Of a DNA stretch of 64,000 bases, positions 62,710 through 64,000 are shown one piece after another. The stretch lies in assembly GCF_038967635.1 (NCBI RefSeq), contig NZ_CP152413.1, positions 496,001 through 560,000 of the forward strand. The letters run 5' to 3'. This DNA comes from Bradyrhizobium sp. B124. GTDB lineage: Bacteria; Pseudomonadota; Alphaproteobacteria; Rhizobiales; Xanthobacteraceae. The notes beneath the pieces are model-generated. The model was not told the origin of the DNA. It searched no databases and saw only the letters and a program-made list of their open reading frames with translations. Every line of letters starts with the position of its first letter. The first letter of the stretch is position 1. A program made the translations under genes and the position numbers.

Positions 62710-64000
62710 TCACGTGCCGCAGAACGTCTGCGTCACCATCTGCTCGGGCAGCGGAGGATCGGCGTAAGCCGCGAATTGCGGCTGGTCCTCGAACGGCTTG
62801 GCAAGCACCGTCAGCAGCTCCTCGAAGGGCGTGTAGTCGTCGCTATTGACGGCGGCCGCAATCACCGCCTCGATGCGGTGGTTGCGCGGGATGAAGGCCG
62901 GATTGACGGCACCCATCGCGGCCTTGCGCTCGGCCGGCGTTTGCTGTTCCAGCGCGAGGCGGGCGCGCCAGCGGCCGGCCCATTCGTCGAAGGCTGCAGG
63001 ATCGGTGAACTGCGCGCGGGCGTCGGCGGCGTCGCCGCTCGCTGCCTCGCCGAGATGGCGGAAGGTCAGCGTGAAGTCGGCCGCGTTCCTGGCCATCGCG
63101 TCGAGCAGATCCTGGATCAAGGCCTCGTCGCCGTCGCGCGCAGTGAACAGGCCGACCTTGGCGCGCAGCCCGGCCTGATAGGTCGTGGTGAACTTCTCCG
63201 GAAATTCGCCGAGGATCACTTGCGCCTGCTCGATGGCCTTCTCCTGCTCGCTGTCGAACAGCGGCAGCAGGCATTCGGCGAGCCGGGTCAGATTCCACAG
63301 CGCGATGCGCGGCTGGTTGGCATAGGCGTAGCGGCCCATCTCGTCGATCGAGGAGAACACCTGCGCCGGGTTGTAGGCGTCGAGGAAGGCGCAGGGGCCG
63401 TAGTCGATGGTCTCGCCCGAGATCGAGCTGTTGTCGGTGTTCATCACGCCATGGATGAAGCCGACCAGCAGCCAGCGCGCGACGAGGCTTGCTTGCCGCG
63501 CCACGACGCCGGCGAGCAGCGCGTGATAGGGCTGGGCGGCCTCCTTCAGCTCGGGATAGTGCCTCGCGATGACATGGTCAGCCAGCGCACCCACGCCGTC
63601 GGTGTCGCCGCGGGCGGCAAAGAACTGGAAGGTGCCGACGCGGATGTGGCTCGCGGCGACGCGGGTCAGCACCGCCCCCGGCAGCGCGGTCTCGCGCATC
63701 ACGGGTTCGCCGGTAACGACAGCGGCGAGCGAACGCGTGGTCGGGATGCCCAGCGCGAACATCGCCTCGCTGACGATGTATTCGCGCAGCACCGGACCGA
63801 GCGCGGCGCGGCCGTCGCCGCGGCGGGAGAACGGAGTGGGGCCACTGCCCTTGAGCTGGATGTCGCGGCGGACGCCATCCTTGTCGATGACCTCACCGAG
63901 CAGGATGGCGCGGCCGTCGCCGAGCTGGGGCACAAAGTGCCCGAACTGGTGGCCGGCATAGGCCATCGCGATCGGGTCCGCCCCGTCGGGCAGCCGCTTG
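62710..64000 (-). CDS. selO: SelO/YdiU family protein adenylyltransferase, N-terminus beyond window
   Basis: About 430 residues visible; the frame is open to position 64000 ([20 protein letters not shown]), so the start lies outside. The pseudokinase core motifs are seen: [48 protein letters not shown] and [19 protein letters not shown] (metal-binding Asn/Asp). SelO adds AMP to protein Ser/Thr/Tyr. The C-terminus is QTFCGT: Cys in the position where some homologues have selenocysteine. Confidence 0.93.
   Translation of the reverse strand, partial: KRLPDGADPIAMAYAGHQFGHFVPQLGDGRAILLGEVIDKDGVRRDIQLKGSGPTPFSRRGDGRAALGPVLREYIVSEAMFALGIPTTRSLAAVVTGEPVMRETALPGAVLTRVAASHIRVGTFQFFAARGDTDGVGALADHVIARHYPELKEAAQPYHALLAGVVARQASLVARWLLVGFIHGVMNTDNSSISGETIDYGPCAFLDAYNPAQVFSSIDEMGRYAYANQPRIALWNLTRLAECLLPLFDSEQEKAIEQAQVILGEFPEKFTTTYQAGLRAKVGLFTARDGDEALIQDLLDAMARNAADFTLTFRHLGEAASGDAADARAQFTDPAAFDEWAGRWRARLALEQQTPAERKAAMGAVNPAFIPRNHRIEAVIAAAVNSDDYTPFEELLTVLAKPFEDQPQFAAYADPPLPEQMVTQTFCGT

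Overview
The window is GC-rich alphaproteobacterial chromosome, most probably Bradyrhizobium or a close relative. This is inferred from core gene order (cvpA-purF; rpsF-rpsR-DUF2232-rplI; fabD-fabG-acpP-fabF-mltG-yicC-gmk; lptF-lptG-lptD-surA-pdxA-rsmA; purMN / hdaA / ppk / ppx), GTG and TTG starts, ATGA gene overlaps and several palindromic repeat families of a kind I associate with Bradyrhizobium. No database search was possible. I saw no tRNA, rRNA, CRISPR array, prophage, integrase or transposase.

Layout. 1-9 kb (all minus): purF (cut by the window edge), cvpA, radA, a TauE/SafE permease, an outer-membrane beta-barrel protein, an ExoIII-type nuclease, alr and dnaB. 9-9.8 kb: a regulatory patch with two tiny ORFs, a perfect CRP-type box and an ECF-type promoter candidate. 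9.8-18 kb: cfa, a c-type cytochrome-like protein, a TetR-thioesterase pair, the S6/S18/L9 ribosomal operon, and a TetR-fatty-acid-desaturase pair with a perfect operator palindrome. 18-25 kb (plus): the fatty-acid synthesis run, then mltG, yicC and gmk. 25.2-28.9 kb (minus): a caspase-like protein with a DUF4189-like tail, followed by two paralogous 169-aa secreted proteins and an anchored secreted protein. This is the least explained locus. 29-37.8 kb (minus): an alcohol dehydrogenase and the LPS-export / outer-membrane biogenesis operon. 38-43.6 kb: pepA, holC, a lipoprotein, an ABC-F ATPase and two small genes. 44-53 kb: ndk, terC with a possible compact Mn2+ riboswitch, ppx-ppk, hdaA, a CDP-alcohol phosphatidyltransferase, purM-purN and cspA. 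53-64 kb: rnd, a repeat-filled 0.87-kb gap, opgC, an acyltransferase-3 gene, chrA, a decayed SLC13 permease, a VOC protein, a LysR/quinone-oxidoreductase divergent pair and selO (cut by the window edge).

Together the genes cover membrane lipid supply and modification (FAS II, cyclopropane synthase, desaturase, phosphatidyltransferase), cell-wall and LPS assembly, purine and polyphosphate metabolism, and replication control (DnaB, HdaA, Pol III chi, a CtrA-type box). The most distinctive non-coding feature is the density of inverted-repeat elements, many placed exactly at gene 3' ends and some including the stop codon.
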